From positions 868,001 to 932,000 of the forward strand of contig NZ_QGEH01000001.1 of the NCBI RefSeq assembly GCF_003258515.1: DNA of 64,000 nt. Reading direction: 5' to 3'. The notes below the pieces were generated by a model, which saw nothing but the letters and a program-made list of their open reading frames with translations, was not told the origin of the DNA and did no database searches. Source of the DNA: Marinobacter bohaiensis (GTDB lineage: Bacteria > Pseudomonadota > Gammaproteobacteria > Pseudomonadales > Oleiphilaceae). Shown piece by piece: positions 63,182 through 64,000 of this stretch; positions within the stretch are counted from its first letter, which is position 1; each line of letters opens with the position of its first letter. A program made the position numbers and the translations under genes.

Positions 63182-63837
63182 ATCGGTACACACTCAGCAT
63201 TGCCGTGCCGGGAAGTCTGTTCCCGGCACGGCACCTCCCGGCTGATGGCCGTGGCCGTTTCCCGCCCCTCACGACGTAACCCTTCTCTGACGCCCTCCCG
63301 ATTGCGCTCCGGCTGGTTCTGACTGGCCTTGGTGGCGCCTTCCAGGCGGTCGACGGTGATCTCCAGGCCGACCAGGGCGTTGGTCATTCGCTCGATGTAG
63401 TCCGCCGGGGCGTCATCCACCTGCCAGGCTTGCGGGCGCCCGCCTTCGTTGTCGTGGGTCAGTCGGTCCAGGTGTTGCCGCAGCCAGTCCCGATCCTGTA
63501 CCACCACGGCGTTTCCGTGGGCGTGGATGACCTGGTAGTTCCAGGTGGGCACGGCCTTGCCGGTTTCCTGCTTGGTGGCGTACCAGTTGGGGGAAATGTA
63601 GGCGTCGGGGCCGTGGAAGATCACCAACACGCGCGATGACCGCTGGAGCTGTTGCCACACCGGGTTGGCCCGCGCCACGTGGCACTGGAGATGGCCGGCG
63701 TCGTCCAGGTGAAAGGGCAGATGGTTGGCGACCGGCCCCTCCGGTCCCGAGGTGACCAGGGTGCCGAACCCGCGCTCACGGATCAGCGCCCGCATCCGCT
63801 GTTCATCCTGCTCGGCAAAGTGCTTGGGCACGTGCAT
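63136..63837 (-). CDS. FMN-binding negative transcriptional regulator family (PaiB-like)
   Basis: A 233-residue flavin-binding split-barrel protein. HVPKHFAEQDEQRMRALIRERGFGTLV, AYISPNWYATKQETGKAVPTWNYQVIHAHG and EGATKASQNQPERNREGVREGL mark the PaiB family, whose members bind FMN and were described as negative regulators of sporulation and protease genes in Bacillus. The recognisable domain ends near residue 204; a further tail of about 29 residues reads through a perfect terminator-like hairpin and into the convergent monooxygenase gene. The start at 63837 follows GGGAG. Confidence 0.85.
   Translation of the reverse strand: MHVPKHFAEQDEQRMRALIRERGFGTLVTSGPEGPVANHLPFHLDDAGHLQCHVARANPVWQQLQRSSRVLVIFHGPDAYISPNWYATKQETGKAVPTWNYQVIHAHGNAVVVQDRDWLRQHLDRLTHDNEGGRPQAWQVDDAPADYIERMTNALVGLEITVDRLEGATKASQNQPERNREGVREGLRREGRETATAISREVPCREQTSRHGNAECVPIYRTDWKPSNWGGPR
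63202..63232. terminator. perfect 13-bp hairpin between convergent genes
   Basis: GCCGTGCCGGGAA and TTCCCGGCACGGC pair perfectly around GTCTG. It lies 20 bases after the monooxygenase stop, where it would terminate that gene, and it falls within the 3' coding part of the PaiB-like gene. No long T tract follows. Confidence 0.65.
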
Positions 63838-63928
63838 CGTCAACTCCCGGTTGATGGCTGACGGATCAGTATAGGCGGGCCGGGAGGCAGGATGAAGGTA
63901 CAGGCGGCGGGCGTGACGACCGGAACAG

Positions 63929-64000
63929 TCAGGCCGCCGCGCTGTGCCGGGCCAGGGTCTGGGAAGGGCGCTCGCCAAACAGCTGCTTGTAGTCGGACGA
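63929..64000 (-). CDS. C-terminal end of an AraC-family regulator (partial)
   Basis: The last 23 residues before a TGA, SSDYKQLFGERPSQTLARHSAAA, match the closing helix of AraC DNA-binding domains (F-KQ-FG-xPS). The rest lies beyond the right edge. Transcription runs leftward toward the PaiB-like gene. Confidence 0.6.
   Translation of the reverse strand, partial: SSDYKQLFGERPSQTLARHSAAA

Overview
The window looks like chromosomal DNA from a free-living, motile, Gram-negative gammaproteobacterium. It is GC-rich (around 65% by eye) with dense coding on both strands. I infer a marine or halophilic group (Halomonas/Marinobacter-like). The grounds are a TRAP gluconate transporter, two ABC systems for polyols and betaine-type osmolytes, a prkA-yeaH-spoVR stress cassette, lipoproteins of the LpoB/YcfL type, MCP chemotaxis and large c-di-GMP/phosphorelay proteins. 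No rRNA, tRNA, CRISPR array, insertion sequence or prophage was seen. The assignment is not secure at genus level.

Layout. 1-8.3 kb: a gene tail, a periplasmic solute-binding protein, a SIMPL protein, then a response-regulator diguanylate cyclase followed by a 1525-residue hybrid kinase (MASE1-CHASE-PAS-HisKA-HATPase-REC-REC-HPt), and a YgeA-type amino-acid racemase. 8.4-19.2 kb: one leftward polyol operon (SorC-family regulator, ABC importer EFG+K, HAD phosphatase, sorbitol dehydrogenase, P-loop kinase, mannitol 2-dehydrogenase, xylulokinase). Its main promoter is readable and carries a palindrome between -35 and -10. 19.4-25.7 kb: ABC-F protein YbiT, then a leftward gluconate operon (TRAP P-Q-M, gntK, gntR) with a perfect GntR-type operator at the promoter. 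26-33.5 kb: a PepSY/DUF2946/CDF metal-related set, an ABC exporter and an EmrAB efflux pair. 34-36.2 kb: a DJ-1/monooxygenase/EVE run and a TetR regulator. 36.2-37.3 kb: CidA/LrgB-like pair. 37.5-40.5 kb: two divergent PepSY genes plus a two-component system, with direct repeats in the shared intergenic region. 40.5-45.6 kb: prkA-yeaH-spoVR. 46-50 kb: yehZYXW (osmF) operon. 50-64 kb: mixed genes, including a GlxA-type regulator with an alpha/beta hydrolase, an unrecognised 135-residue protein, tpm, a 2-hydroxyacid dehydrogenase, an orphan MalE-like binding protein next to an MCP, a parvulin, the COG3014-YcfL-LpoB lipoprotein operon, a GST, a monooxygenase, an FMN-binding PaiB-like protein and the tail of an AraC regulator.

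How the genes work together. Mannitol, sorbitol and arabinitol would enter by MtlEFGK, be oxidised to fructose or xylulose and be phosphorylated for central metabolism. Gluconate would enter by the TRAP system and be phosphorylated by GntK, with GntR as repressor. The diguanylate cyclase and hybrid kinase are probably one signalling unit. No obviously new defence or mobile system was found. The better leads are the regulatory sites, the PepSY-two-component module, the MalE-MCP pair, a 27-bp tandem duplication beside the osmF start, a family of hairpin repeats, and a reading frame that runs through a terminator-like hairpin.
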